Below, one piece after another: positions 39,448 to 48,096 of a DNA stretch of 64,000 bases. The stretch comes from Qipengyuania sediminis (GTDB taxonomy: Bacteria; Pseudomonadota; Alphaproteobacteria; Sphingomonadales; Sphingomonadaceae), in the NCBI RefSeq assembly GCF_004358425.1, contig NZ_CP037948.1:930001-994000 (forward strand). Direction: 5' to 3'. The translations under genes and the position numbers were made by a program. Within the stretch, counting starts at the first letter, position 1. Each line of letters opens with the position of its first letter. The notes below the pieces were generated by a model that worked only from the letters and a program-made list of their open reading frames with translations, made no database searches and was not told the origin of the DNA.

Positions 39448-40115
39448 CACCATTCCCCCCGGTAATCGTGGTTCGCGTTGACCATGTCCTTGAGCGTGGT
39501 CGGCCCGCCCGCGGGCTCGCTGGTGTGGCGGCTGGGCTCCTGCGTGCCGGTCTTGGGCTGCTGCCCCGCCGCCAGCGCGTCGAGGATCGCGTCGAGGCGC
39601 TCGGGGGTCAGGTCCTCGTAATTGTCGTCGTTGATCTGGACCATCGGGGCGGTGGCGCAATTGCCCATGCATTCGACCTCGGTCAGCGTCCATAGCCCGT
39701 CGTCCGAGACGTGGCCCTTGCTCATCCCGCGCTTCTTGCAGGCGGCAAACAGATCGTCCGAGCCGCGCAGCATGCAGGGCGTGGTGCCGCAGACCTGCAC
39801 GTGGAAGCGGCCCACGGGGCGGAGATTGTACATCATGTAGAAGCTCGCGACCTCGAGCACGCGGATCACCGGCATGTCGAGATAGCGGGCGACATATTCG
39901 ATTACCGGCAGCGGCAACCAGCCTTGCGTCTCCGTTTCCGCCCCCACCTGCCCTTGCGCCAGGAACAGCAGCGGCATCACCGCCGAACGCTGCCGACCTT
40001 CGGGATAGCGCGCTATGATCTCGTCCGCCTTCGCCCGGGCAGCATCGGTAAAGGCAAAATCGCCCCAAGTCGCGCGCAGCTCCGGCGTATCGGGAAAAAA
40101 CGAGCGGTCAGCCAC
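39447..40115 (-). CDS. nuoE: NADH-quinone oxidoreductase subunit E
   Basis: Thioredoxin-fold subunit with 2Fe-2S cluster N1a, 222 residues. The Cys ligands lie in VQVCGTTPCMLRG and EVECMGNCATAPM. The start is GTG at 40115 (VADRSFFPDTPELRATWG). The C-terminal ~45 residues are an unconserved hydrophilic extension (KTGTQEPSRHTSEPAGG). Its first 34 residues are matched by a separate 41-codon ORF upstream at 40411-40536. Confidence 0.97.
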   Translation of the reverse strand: MADRSFFPDTPELRATWGDFAFTDAARAKADEIIARYPEGRQRSAVMPLLFLAQGQVGAETETQGWLPLPVIEYVARYLDMPVIRVLEVASFYMMYNLRPVGRFHVQVCGTTPCMLRGSDDLFAACKKRGMSKGHVSDDGLWTLTEVECMGNCATAPMVQINDDNYEDLTPERLDAILDALAAGQQPKTGTQEPSRHTSEPAGGPTTLKDMVNANHDYRGEW

Positions 40116-40131
40116 GACGATCCCCCCGGTT

Positions 40132-40217
40132 CGTCGCCCCGGGCTTGACCCGGGGTCCCGCTGCCTTCGGGCGCAACAGCAGAAAAGCGGGATCCCGGAT
40201 CAGGTCCGGGATGACGA
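40132..40217. repeat. Intergenic inverted repeat (CGTCGCCCCGGGCTTGAC family) upstream of nuoE
   Basis: Arms at 40132-40162 and about 40186-40216 are 31 nt long and complementary except for six positions, all transitions. They are separated by a roughly 23-nt loop. The core reads CGGGCTTGACCCGGGGTCCC and GGGATCCCGGATCAGGTCCC. The related half-arm at 44471-44501 has GCCCCGTGCTCGACAGGGGCC. Such elements are common in alphaproteobacterial intergenic DNA; here it divides the nuoA-D and nuoE-G sections and may modulate mRNA processing. Confidence 0.85.
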
Positions 40218-40231
40218 ATGTGCGAACAAGG

Positions 40232-40414
40232 TCAGCCATTGATAAGCCTGCGTTCGATATAGCGGCCGACGTAGAGCCCGATGACCGCGGCGGCGGCGGT
40301 CCCCAGGATAATCTTCACATCGCCCGCGCCGTGAAAGCCAAACAGATAGGCGGCCGTGCCCGACGCGAAGGCGGCGAAGGCGGCGACGGCGATAAAAAGC
40401 TCGCGCAGGATCAT
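40232..40414 (-). CDS. 60-residue membrane protein in the nuo cluster
   Basis: Encodes MILRELFIAVAAFAAFASGT with two TM segments (about 5-24 and 32-50) and a basic end RYIERRLING. The start overlaps the stop of the NuoE-like micro-ORF by 4 bp (ATGA). Followed by the inverted repeat and nuoE. Function unknown. Confidence 0.62.
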   Translation of the reverse strand: MILRELFIAVAAFAAFASGTAAYLFGFHGAGDVKIILGTAAAAVIGLYVGRYIERRLING

Positions 40415-40536
40415 CCCTGGCTCCTCGCAGGCGCCATCGCCGCGTCAGCCTTCGCGGCCCACGCCTCGGTGAACTCGAACCCACCCCAGCGCTCGCGAAG
40501 CTCGGGGGTGTCTGGTGCGGGGGAGCGGTCAGCCAT
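40411..40536 (-). CDS. 41-residue duplicate of the NuoE N-terminus
   Basis: Too short for most ORF finders. It encodes [20 protein letters not shown] and 21 further residues. Positions 2-34 match the NuoE start at 22 of 33 positions (ADRS, PDTPELR, WG, FT, AKAD). The shared DNA includes GAGCGGTCAGCCA at the start codon region. The frame is open and coupled by overlaps to the genes on both sides (8 bp upstream, 4 bp downstream). It may be a translated micro-protein or a relic of a partial duplication. Confidence 0.55.
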   Translation of the reverse strand: MADRSPAPDTPELRERWGGFEFTEAWAAKADAAMAPARSQG

Positions 40537-40780
40537 GTTCGCTCTTCCCTTCGCAGTGGTGCTTCACGCGCTTGTCGACGCTTCGTCCGTGCAGCATCGG
40601 CACCGCATAAATCCCCAAAACCAAACTGAAAAAGACCCCAGCGGGCAATTCGAAAGCAAAATTTGTAGATGCGAGTCCAAGGACGAAGGCTAGGATTACC
40701 GTGGGTAAACCCGCAGCCCGGTAATGATGCCATGACCATAGGGCGTAGCGGTCGAACGTATTGAGCCGGGCAGTACTCAC
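40529..40780 (-). CDS. 83-residue membrane protein in the nuo cluster
   Basis: Begins [20 protein letters not shown] and has two TM segments (about 24-40 and 46-62), ending in a charged tail ([17 protein letters not shown]). The start overlaps the nuoD stop by 4 bp. It is one of several small ORFs between nuoD and nuoF. No homology recognised. Confidence 0.6.
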   Translation of the reverse strand: MSTARLNTFDRYALWSWHHYRAAGLPTVILAFVLGLASTNFAFELPAGVFFSLVLGIYAVPMLHGRSVDKRVKHHCEGKSEHG

Positions 40781-42006
40781 CGATCACACTCCCCGAACAC
40801 CACATCGATCGCGCCGAGGATGGCGGTCGCGTCGGGGAGCATGTGGCCCTTGGACATGAAATCCATCGCTTGAAGGTGGCTGAAGGCAGTGGGGCGGATC
40901 TTGCAGCGGTAGGGTTTGTTCGACCCGTCCGACACCAGATAGACGCCGAATTCGCCCTTGGGGCTTTCGGTCGCCACATAGACCTCGCCCGCAGGCACGT
41001 GGAAACCTTCGGTGTAGAGCTTGAAGTGATGGATCAGCGCTTCCATCGACTGCTTCATCTCGGCGCGCTTGGGCGGCACGATCTTGCGGTCGTCGGAGCA
41101 GATCGGCCCTTCTGGCATCTCGGCGATGCATTGCTTGATGATCTTCGCGCTCTCGTAGACCTCCTTCACCCGCACCATAAAGCGGTCATAGCAGTCCGAA
41201 TTGGTGCCCACCGGCACATCGAACTGCATCCGGTCATAGACGTCGTAAGGCTGCGACTTGCGCAGGTCCCACGGCAGGCCTGCGGCGCGGATCATCGGGC
41301 CGGAGAAGCCCCAGGCGATGGCGTCTTCCTGGCTCACCCTGGCGATATCGACATTGCGCTGCTTGAAGATGCGATTGTCCACGACGAGGCTCATCGCATC
41401 GCCGAAGAGCTTCGGCAGCCGCGTGTCGCACCAGTCGGCAATCTCGGCGAGCACCTTCAGCGGAATATCCTGATGCACCCCGCCGGGGCGGAACCAGGCC
41501 GCGTGCATCCGCGCCCCCGAAACCCGCTCGTAGAAGTTCATGCAGTCTTCGCGCAGCTCGAACAGCCACAGGTTGGGCGTCATCGCGCCCACGTCCATGA
41601 CGTGGCTGCCGAGGTTGAGCATGTGGTTCTTGATGCGCGTCAGCTCGGCCATCATCACGCGCAGGTATTGCGCGCGGAGCGGCACCTCGAGGTTGAGCAG
41701 CTTCTCGACCGCGAGGACGTAGCTGTGCTCCATGCACAGCGGGCTGCAGTAATCGAGCCGGTCGAAATAGGGTAGCGCCTGGAGATAGGTCTTGGTCTCG
41801 ATCAGCTTCTCGGTGCCGCGGTGGAGCAGGCCGACGTGCGGATCGATCCGCTCGATGATCTCGCCGTCGAGCTCCATCACCAGGCGCAACACGCCGTGCG
41901 CGGCCGGATGCTGCGGGCCGAAGTTGATCGTGTAGTTCTCAATCACCTCGTCGCCCGTGGTGGGGGAGGTTTCGAGTTGCATACTCGAGGTTCCTGGGGT
42001 GCTCAT
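40777..42006 (-). CDS. nuoD: NADH-quinone oxidoreductase subunit D
   Basis: 49-kDa-type quinone-site subunit, 409 residues, not fused to NuoC. It shows the quinone-site [16 protein letters not shown] near residue 30, [18 protein letters not shown] and the C-terminal [12 protein letters not shown] 42006 overlaps the stop of the preceding lipoprotein gene by 4 bp, so translation is coupled across that insertion. Confidence 0.98.
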   Translation of the reverse strand: MSTPGTSSMQLETSPTTGDEVIENYTINFGPQHPAAHGVLRLVMELDGEIIERIDPHVGLLHRGTEKLIETKTYLQALPYFDRLDYCSPLCMEHSYVLAVEKLLNLEVPLRAQYLRVMMAELTRIKNHMLNLGSHVMDVGAMTPNLWLFELREDCMNFYERVSGARMHAAWFRPGGVHQDIPLKVLAEIADWCDTRLPKLFGDAMSLVVDNRIFKQRNVDIARVSQEDAIAWGFSGPMIRAAGLPWDLRKSQPYDVYDRMQFDVPVGTNSDCYDRFMVRVKEVYESAKIIKQCIAEMPEGPICSDDRKIVPPKRAEMKQSMEALIHHFKLYTEGFHVPAGEVYVATESPKGEFGVYLVSDGSNKPYRCKIRPTAFSHLQAMDFMSKGHMLPDATAILGAIDVVFGECDR

Positions 42007-42530
42007 GCGCAGACATAGTCCCCGGCAGTGGCCTTGCTCTGGCCCGCGCCATTGGTGATGGTCATGGTGCCCTTGCCAGGGCCGGTGGGGCGGACCGCGA
42101 CAGTGAAGCCTTCACCGCGGAAGCTGGTGCCGGCCTTCACCGCCTCGATCCCGCCTGGCGGGGTGTCGAGCTCGATCAGCTTGCCGCCGATCCGCACCAC
42201 GCCCTTGCCGGGAAGCGCCCGGTCTGCGGGGGCAGCGGCGATGAGGAGTTCGGTGCCATTCGCGACGAAAGTGCAGCCCCCGGCGCGCGGGCCGAGATTG
42301 ACGCCGCCGATATCGCCGAGCTTTTCCGGCGCGAAGATATTGGCGCCCTCGGGCGGCGGGCCCTTCACCGCCTTGCTCGGGATCGCGGCGGCGGTTTCGA
42401 TCGCGCTCGACGCTTGGGTGCTCGCCGTGCCGACGCGGCTGGCGAAATCGCTCTCGCTGCCGTCGGTGCCGCTCTCGCGCTCGCCACAAGCGGCCAGCAG
42501 CAGCAGGGTTAGGGGGAGGAACCGGCGCAT
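42003..42530 (-). CDS. Predicted lipoprotein inserted between nuoC and nuoD
   Basis: A 175-residue protein with signal and lipobox [21 protein letters not shown] disordered Ser/Thr-rich linker follows. The C-terminal domain (about 62-175) has a periodic beta-strand pattern rich in Gly ([28 protein letters not shown]). Start overlaps the nuoC stop by 1 bp and stop overlaps the nuoD start by 4 bp. The product would be outside the cytoplasm, unlike NuoC and NuoD. Function unknown. Confidence 0.7.
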   Translation of the reverse strand: MRRFLPLTLLLLAACGERESGTDGSESDFASRVGTASTQASSAIETAAAIPSKAVKGPPPEGANIFAPEKLGDIGGVNLGPRAGGCTFVANGTELLIAAAPADRALPGKGVVRIGGKLIELDTPPGGIEAVKAGTSFRGEGFTVAVRPTGPGKGTMTITNGAGQSKATAGDYVCA

Positions 42531-43411
42531 TACGAGCCCTTGTCGTCCGATCCGGTAATGCCTGAGCGCGGCGCGCGGTCCGGCCTGTCTTCGGTGGGGT
42601 CGGGCGCGCTGGGTGCCGGGACCTGGGCGGGCTGCGGCACCGGTTCGCCCATCCCTTGCCCCGCTACCGTGCTGCCGGTGCCGGCAGGCGCGACGCTGTC
42701 GTCAGCCTTGCTGTCGGAAGGCTCGCCCGCGCCGCTCTGGCCGACCTTCTCGGTCACCTTGGGTTCGGCCACGGGGGGCGTCTCGGGCGCCTTGGCGGCC
42801 TTCTCGTCGCCCGGCAGCACATAATCTGCGCCTTCCCAGGGGCTCATGAAATCGAACTGGCGCAAGTCTTGCGGCAGATCGACGGGCTCATAGACCACCC
42901 GCCGCTGCTCCGCCGAATAGCGCAGCTCCTGGTAGCCGGTCATGGGGAAATCCTTGCGGAAAGGATGCCCCTCGAAGCCGTAATCCGTGAGAATGCGGCG
43001 CAGGTCCGTGTTGCCGTCGAACACCACGCCGAACATGTCGAACACCTCGCGCTCGAGCCAGCCGGCGACCGGCCACAGAGTGGTGACGGTCGGAACCGGC
43101 GTGCGCTCGTCGGTGCTGAGCTTCACCATGATGCGGTGGTTCTTCGTGAGGCTGAGCAACATATAGACCACCTCGAACCGCTCCGCGCGGTCGGGGTAAT
43201 CGGCCCCGGCGATCTCCATGAGCTGCTGATAGTCATGCTCATCGCGCAGGGTGCGCAGCACGTCCGCGATCGCCGTCCGGTCGACGCGCAGGATGATCTC
43301 GCCATTGGCCTCGCGCGCCTCGAGCACGGCCGCGCCCAGCGCAGCGCCAAGCGTCTCCCGCACGCCGTCGTTGGATGCGAAGCGCGGGGCGGAGTGGAAG
43401 ACCTCGCTCAT
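42530..43411 (-). CDS. nuoC: NADH-quinone oxidoreductase subunit C
   Basis: 30-kDa subunit of the peripheral arm. The conserved domain covers about 1-195, with the signature [20 protein letters not shown] and [13 protein letters not shown]. Residues about 200-293 form a low-complexity tail rich in Pro, Asp, Gly and Ser ([20 protein letters not shown]). The tail is an extension beyond the usual ~200 residues and is probably disordered. It begins 1 bp after nuoB. Confidence 0.96.
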   Translation of the reverse strand: MSEVFHSAPRFASNDGVRETLGAALGAAVLEAREANGEIILRVDRTAIADVLRTLRDEHDYQQLMEIAGADYPDRAERFEVVYMLLSLTKNHRIMVKLSTDERTPVPTVTTLWPVAGWLEREVFDMFGVVFDGNTDLRRILTDYGFEGHPFRKDFPMTGYQELRYSAEQRRVVYEPVDLPQDLRQFDFMSPWEGADYVLPGDEKAAKAPETPPVAEPKVTEKVGQSGAGEPSDSKADDSVAPAGTGSTVAGQGMGEPVPQPAQVPAPSAPDPTEDRPDRAPRSGITGSDDKGS

Positions 43412-43412
43412 C

Positions 43413-43985
43413 CTAGCGCTCGATCGTGCCCACGCGGCGGATCTTCCGCTGCAACTGCATCACGCCGTAGAGCAGCGCCTCGGCCGTGGGCGGGCAGCCG
43501 GGGACGTAGATATCGACCGGCACGATCCGGTCGCAGCCGCGCACCACGCTGTAGCTGTAGTGATAATAGCCGCCACCGTTCGCGCAGCTTCCCATGCTGA
43601 TGACGTATTTGGGGTCCGACATCTGGTCGTAGACGCGGCGCAGCGCCGGGGCCATCTTGTTGCAGAGCGTGCCGGCCACGATCATCACGTCCGACTGGCG
43701 GGGAGACGCGCGCGGGGCGACGCCGAACCGCTCCATGTCATAACGCGGCATGTTGACGTGGATCATCTCGACCGCGCAGCAGGCGAGGCCGAAGGTCATC
43801 CACCATAACGAGCCGGTGCGCGCCCACTGGAACAGCTCTTCGGTGCTGGTGACGAGGAAGCCCTTGTCGTCCACCTCGCCGGCCAGCGCGTTGTAGAACG
43901 ATTGGTCCGGCGCGCGCAGGCTCTTGTCAGGGGTGGTCGCGGCGGGGTTGGCGAGAATGTGGTCGCGAGAGGGCTGGCTCATCAT
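43413..43985 (-). CDS. nuoB: NADH-quinone oxidoreductase subunit B
   Basis: Carries the terminal 4Fe-4S cluster N2 next to the quinone site. The 190 residues include the LACCAVEM pair of Cys, the [18 protein letters not shown] and [17 protein letters not shown] 43985 overlaps the nuoA stop by 4 bp. Longer frames upstream fall in nuoA. Confidence 0.98.
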   Translation of the reverse strand: MMSQPSRDHILANPAATTPDKSLRAPDQSFYNALAGEVDDKGFLVTSTEELFQWARTGSLWWMTFGLACCAVEMIHVNMPRYDMERFGVAPRASPRQSDVMIVAGTLCNKMAPALRRVYDQMSDPKYVISMGSCANGGGYYHYSYSVVRGCDRIVPVDIYVPGCPPTAEALLYGVMQLQRKIRRVGTIER

Positions 43986-44356
43986 TCCCACTCCAGCGCG
44001 CCGATCTTCCAGGCGTAGGCGTAGCCGACTATCAGCTCGAACAGGAACACCATCATCGTGATCCAGCCCGGCCAGCCGGTGAGGTCGAGGCTGACCGCCC
44101 AGGGGAACAGGAACGCCGCCTCCAGGTCGAAGATGATGAACAGGATGGCGATGAGGTAGAACCGCACGTCGAACTGGCTGCGCGGGTCCTCGAAGGCGGG
44201 AAAGCCGCACTCGTATTCGGAGAGCTTGTGCGGATCGGGATTATGCGTCCCCGTCAGCCGCGCCACGCCCATCGGCAGAAACACGAACAGCGCGGACAGC
44301 CCCGCCGCGATAAACAGGAAGATGAGGATCGGCAGATATTGCCCGAGGTCGACCAC
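43982..44356 (-). CDS. nuoA: NADH-quinone oxidoreductase subunit A
   Basis: Small membrane subunit of complex I, 124 residues, three TM helices and the loop [20 protein letters not shown] near residue 40. GTG start at 44356 ([13 protein letters not shown]). It is the first gene of the nuo cluster; the 241-bp interval upstream (44357-44597) should hold the operon promoter, but I see no convincing -35/-10 pair there. Confidence 0.97.
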   Translation of the reverse strand: MVDLGQYLPILIFLFIAAGLSALFVFLPMGVARLTGTHNPDPHKLSEYECGFPAFEDPRSQFDVRFYLIAILFIIFDLEAAFLFPWAVSLDLTGWPGWITMMVFLFELIVGYAYAWKIGALEWE

Positions 44357-44470
44357 GGATGTTTCCTAACGCAAGCGCGCTGACTTGGCCCCGCCTCTAG
44401 GCCCCGGCGGCGCGGCCCGCAAGGCGGGAACAGAGTGAGATTGAATCGCAGACCCAACCCGACCCCACTT

Positions 44471-44501
44471 CGTCGCCCCGTGCTCGACAGGGGCCCCGCT
44501 T
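44471..44501. repeat. Partial copy of the CGTCGCCCC intergenic repeat upstream of nuoA
   Basis: CGTCGCCCCGTGCTCGACAG followed by GGGCCCCGCTT resembles the left arm of the element at 40132-40162. No matching right arm is seen nearby, so it appears to be a degenerate half. It lies in the 241-bp region between the aldehyde dehydrogenase stop and nuoA. Confidence 0.6.
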
Positions 44502-44597
44502 CCCTTCCACGCAACCCCCGCGCATAGCGGACGATGGGCAAGGGCGGCATCATCCCGCTATGTCATGAGCCTTGCGTGTCCGAGCTTTTGTCGCTCC

Positions 44598-46028
44598 TCA
44601 CTTCATCATCCCCGCCGCCGCCTTCTTCGCGGCCTTGCCATAGGGCGGCTTGAACCCGCCCAGCTTCGCGACGTCGATCTTCGGTTGCGTGTACACGGCG
44701 CGGGCGTGGCTGAATTCGCGGAAGCCTTCGATGCCGTGGTAGCTGCCGATACCGCTGGGGCCGGTGCCGCCGAAGGGGAGATCGTCCATCGCATTGTGGA
44801 AGATCACGTCGTTCACCGTGACCCCGCCGCTGATCGTCTTCGTCAGCACTTGCTCGCGCTCGGCGGCGTCTTCGCCGAAGTAATAGAGGCCGAGCGGGCG
44901 GTCGTTCTTATTGATATGATCGACCGCCTCGGTCACCGAGCCATAGGTCTTGACCGGCAGCACGGGGCCGAAGATCTCCTCCTGCATCGCCTTCATGTCG
45001 TCGGTCACGTTCGCGAGTATCGTCAGCGGCATCTTGCGCGCGTTGGTGCTCGAAAAGTCCTCGTCGCCCGGATTGACCTCGATCACCTCCGCGCCCTTTT
45101 CGCGGGCATCGGCGACCAGCCCCTTCAGACGGTCGAAATGCCGGTCAGAAACGATGCTGGCATAATCCTCGTTATCGAGCAGCCTGGGATACATCGCCGC
45201 GGTGCCCTGCCACACACCATGGACCGCCTCGTCCGCCTTGTCTTCGGGCACGTAGAGATAGTCAGGCGCAAGGCAGATCTGCCCCGCGTTCATCATCTTG
45301 CCGAGTGCGATCCGCTCCCCCGCCTTGGCGAAATCGGCGCTACGGCCCAGCACCACCGGGCTCTTGCCGCCCAGCTCCAGCGTTACGGGCACCAGGTTCC
45401 TCGCCGCGGCCTCCATGACCTTGCGCCCGGTCGCGGTGGAGCCGGTGAAAACAAGGTGATCGAAGGGCAAATCGCTGAACGCCTGCGCCACTTCCGGCGG
45501 GCCGGTGAAGACGGCGCATTCGCTCTCGTCGAAGGCTTCGGCGATCAGCTTCGCCATCAGCTCGCTGGTCCGCTCGGTAAACTCGCTCGGCTTGATCATC
45601 GCGCGATTGCCGGCGGCGAAGATCTGCATCAGCGGGTTGAAGGTGAGATTGACCGGGAAATTCCACGGGGAAAGGATGCCGATCACCCCCTTGGGCTCGT
45701 AACGCACCTCCGCCTTCGCACCCAGCAGGCCGAGCGGGAACTGGACATGGCGTCGCTCGCTGCGCGCCCACTTGTCCATGTTCTTGAGGCAGTATTTGCC
45801 GAAACCGATCGGGCCGCCAATGTCCGTCAGCTTGGATTGCGCGGGGCTGCGGTTGCCGAAGTCCGCGTTCATCGCATTGGCGAGCTCGTCGGCGTTGTTG
45901 CGAAGCAGGCCGATCGCGCGGCGGATGCGGTCCTTCCGCACATCGAGGGGTTCGGGGCGGGCCGCGATATGCGCGGCGCGCTGTGCGTCCAGTACCCGCT
46001 GCATGTCGGACAGCTTGTTCTCGGCCAT
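44598..46028 (-). CDS. Coniferyl-aldehyde-dehydrogenase-like NAD(P)-dependent aldehyde dehydrogenase
   Basis: A 476-residue cytoplasmic oxidoreductase of the class 3 / coniferyl aldehyde dehydrogenase type. It shows SPWNFPVNLTFNPL, the nucleotide loop FTGSTATGRKV, the catalytic Glu in LELGGKSPVV (about 220) and the Cys in NAGQICLAPDYL (about 253). Conserved EEIFGPVLPVKTY and NDVIFHNAMDDLPFGG follow. The true substrate is not predictable from sequence; long-chain or aromatic aldehydes are plausible. It is divergent from a thiolase gene. Confidence 0.92.
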   Translation of the reverse strand: MAENKLSDMQRVLDAQRAAHIAARPEPLDVRKDRIRRAIGLLRNNADELANAMNADFGNRSPAQSKLTDIGGPIGFGKYCLKNMDKWARSERRHVQFPLGLLGAKAEVRYEPKGVIGILSPWNFPVNLTFNPLMQIFAAGNRAMIKPSEFTERTSELMAKLIAEAFDESECAVFTGPPEVAQAFSDLPFDHLVFTGSTATGRKVMEAAARNLVPVTLELGGKSPVVLGRSADFAKAGERIALGKMMNAGQICLAPDYLYVPEDKADEAVHGVWQGTAAMYPRLLDNEDYASIVSDRHFDRLKGLVADAREKGAEVIEVNPGDEDFSSTNARKMPLTILANVTDDMKAMQEEIFGPVLPVKTYGSVTEAVDHINKNDRPLGLYYFGEDAAEREQVLTKTISGGVTVNDVIFHNAMDDLPFGGTGPSGIGSYHGIEGFREFSHARAVYTQPKIDVAKLGGFKPPYGKAAKKAAAGMMK

Positions 46029-46122
46029 GGCGCATCCTTTCCCGTTCGCTTTTGCTACGCGTTTGTCGCCGCTCGCCCCTGCTTTGGCAAGCGGTATGGC
46101 GGCGGCGCATTTTCGCCTTTCC

Positions 46123-46235
46123 TACACGGTTGGCGCTGTGGCAGGAGCGGCGGATGGTTTCGCTTGGCAACCCGTTCGCGCCTGCTGTGTCGCAGGGCGC
46201 GCGGGAAGCCAATTATTTTGCCCTTGAACCGTGTA
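46123..46235. promoter_or_regulatory. Spaced inverted repeat TACACGGTT / AACCGTGTA in divergent region
   Basis: Nine-base arms at 46123-46131 and 46227-46235 are exact reverse complements, 95 bp apart. The right one continues into the palindrome GTGTAACAC (46231-46239). They sit in the 289-bp region between the divergent aldehyde dehydrogenase and thiolase genes. A shared regulator binding both sites is a possibility, not shown. Confidence 0.35.
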
Positions 46236-46317
46236 ACACCCGGTCCATGTCCTACAGGATCGCAGCGGTCCGACGAATCGTCTGACCCCCGCCCGCCTGT
46301 CTATGAAAGCCTCCACC

Positions 46318-47514
46318 ATGCCCCAGTTCAGCGCCGCCGATCCCATCGTCATCCTGTCCTACGCCCGCACGCCCATGGGCGGGATGCAGGGCGCGCTGGC
46401 GGAGGTTTCCGCCACCGATCTTGGCGCCACCGCGGTCAAGGCGGCGGTCGAGCGCGCGGGCGTTTCGCCTGATGACATCGAGCGTATCTACATGGGCTGC
46501 GTGCTTCCCGCCGGGCTCGGCCAGGCGCCTGCGCGCCAGGCGGCGCTGAAGGCGGGGCTGCCGACCTCGGTCCAGGCGACAACGGTCAACAAGGTCTGCG
46601 GCAGCGGGATGCAGACCGTCATCATGGCTTCCGAAGCCTTGGCGAGCGGCACCATGGACCTTGCCGTCGCCGGCGGGATGGAGAGCATGACCAATGCGCC
46701 CTACCTCCTCAAGAAACACCGCAGCGGCGCGCGCGTGGGGCATGACACCGCCTATGACCATATGTTCCTGGATGGGCTGGAGGACGCCTACGAAGCCGGC
46801 CGCGCGATGGGCACCTTCGCGCAGGATACCGCCGACGCCTATCAGCTCACTCGTGAGCATCAGGACGATTACGCGGTGGAATCACTCCGCCGCGCCAATG
46901 CCGCGATCACCGGCGGCGGCTTCGCGGACGAAGTGGTGCCGGTGACGGTTGCGACGCGCAAGGGCGAGGTGACGGTCGATACCGACGAGCAGCCCGGCAA
47001 AGGCGATCCCGACAAGATCCGCGCCTTGCGCGCCGCTTTTGCCAAGGAAGGCACGATAACCGCGGCGAGCTCCAGCTCCATAAGCGACGGCGCAGCGGCT
47101 CTGGTGCTGGCGCGCGAGAGCGTGGCGCGCAGCAAGGGAGCACAGCCCATTGCGCGGATCGTCGCCATGGCCGCGCATGCCCAGGCGCCCAAGGATTTCA
47201 CCACCGCCCCGGCCGGCGCGATCCGCAAGCTGCTTGAAAAGGCGGGGTGGAGCGTGGAGGATGTGGACCTGTTCGAGATCAACGAGGCCTTCGCCTGCGT
47301 CGCCATGTTCGCCATGCAGGACCTGGGTCTCAGCCACGACAAGGTGAACGTCCATGGCGGCGCGACCGCCCTCGGCCACCCGATCGGGGCGAGCGGTACG
47401 CGCATCATCGTGACGCTGCTCAATGCGCTGAAGCACAGGGGCCTCAAGCGTGGCGTTGCCTCGCTTTGCATCGGCGGCGGCGAGGCGACGGCCGTGGCGG
47501 TGGAGCTGGTCTAG
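46318..47514 (+). CDS. Acetyl-CoA C-acyltransferase (thiolase)
   Basis: Degradative or biosynthetic thiolase, 398 residues, for beta-oxidation or acetoacetyl-CoA formation. The acyl-accepting Cys is in NKVCGSGMQTV (about residue 88), the His in VHGGATALGHPIGASG and the second Cys in SLCIGGGEATAVA. I chose ATG 46318; an in-frame ATG 46303 would add five residues. It is divergent from the aldehyde dehydrogenase, consistent with fatty-acid or aldehyde metabolism. Biosynthetic versus degradative cannot be decided. Confidence 0.95.
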   Translation: MPQFSAADPIVILSYARTPMGGMQGALAEVSATDLGATAVKAAVERAGVSPDDIERIYMGCVLPAGLGQAPARQAALKAGLPTSVQATTVNKVCGSGMQTVIMASEALASGTMDLAVAGGMESMTNAPYLLKKHRSGARVGHDTAYDHMFLDGLEDAYEAGRAMGTFAQDTADAYQLTREHQDDYAVESLRRANAAITGGGFADEVVPVTVATRKGEVTVDTDEQPGKGDPDKIRALRAAFAKEGTITAASSSSISDGAAALVLARESVARSKGAQPIARIVAMAAHAQAPKDFTTAPAGAIRKLLEKAGWSVEDVDLFEINEAFACVAMFAMQDLGLSHDKVNVHGGATALGHPIGASGTRIIVTLLNALKHRGLKRGVASLCIGGGEATAVAVELV

Positions 47515-47603
47515 GCAGCGGGCAGGAACCGCCGCTTGGACCGCTCATTCCCCGTGGCAGAGCAGCCATCCCCCCGCGGCTGTCTGGATCAGGAGAATGC
47601 CCC

Positions 47604-48053
47604 GTGAAAAAGACCCTCTGCGTGCTCGGCGCGACTCTCGCGCTTGCCGCCTGCAACCAGCGCGCCGAAACCACCGCCGACGGTGCCGATACGACGGCGG
47701 CCACGACCGCGACCACGGCGACCATCCCCTCCCCCGCCGCCACCCAGGCCGCGACGGGATCGATGGTGGGCAGCTATCAGATGACCACGGCGGATGGCAC
47801 GCGCATCGATTTGACCGTCAACCCCGATGGTACATATCGCCAGGTCAGCAAGGGTGAAGAGACGCGCGGCACCTGGCGGATGCAGGGTTCGCAGGCGTGC
47901 TGGGATGCCGAGGGCGCAACGCCGGAACAGTGCTGGACCACCAGCGCGCCCGGGGCCGACGGCAGCTTCACCGCGACCGAGCCCAACGGCACCAAGATCA
48001 CCGTCCGCAAGACCGGGGCGGGTTCGGCAGCCACTGCGACGCAGGCGATGTAG
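47604..48053 (+). CDS. Small lipoprotein, unknown
   Basis: 149 residues starting at GTG 47604 with AGGAGA 8-13 nt upstream. The signal is VKKTLCVLGATLALAAC with a lipobox Cys near residue 17. A Thr/Ala-rich linker (about 20-50) precedes a small globular domain (MVGSYQMTTADGTRIDLTV, YRQVSKGEETRGTWRMQG, ACWDAEGATPEQCWT), which resembles a small beta-sheet secreted domain. Two Cys in that domain could form a disulphide. Stands alone, converging with the SH3 protein gene. Confidence 0.75.
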   Translation: MKKTLCVLGATLALAACNQRAETTADGADTTAATTATTATIPSPAATQAATGSMVGSYQMTTADGTRIDLTVNPDGTYRQVSKGEETRGTWRMQGSQACWDAEGATPEQCWTTSAPGADGSFTATEPNGTKITVRKTGAGSAATATQAM

Positions 48054-48061
48054 AGGAAAGC

Positions 48062-48088
48062 GCCGGGTCTGACCATGCCGGGCCCGGC
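48062..48088. terminator. Possible bidirectional stem-loop terminator
   Basis: Between two convergent stops, GCCGGG at 48062-48067 can pair with CCCGGC at 48083-48088. A self-complementary GCCGGGCCCGGC at 48077-48088 lies inside the same region. There is no T-run, so this is a weak terminator candidate. Confidence 0.3.
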
Positions 48089-48096
48089 GGCGTCCG

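Noticed and set aside
44254..44553. 99-codon frame upstream of nuoA
   Set aside because: Out of frame with nuoA, overlaps it, and its translation is Arg/Cys-rich noise.
46029..46302. Possible RNA gene between the aldehyde dehydrogenase and thiolase
   Set aside because: No tRNA-like cloverleaf or conserved RNA structure could be drawn.
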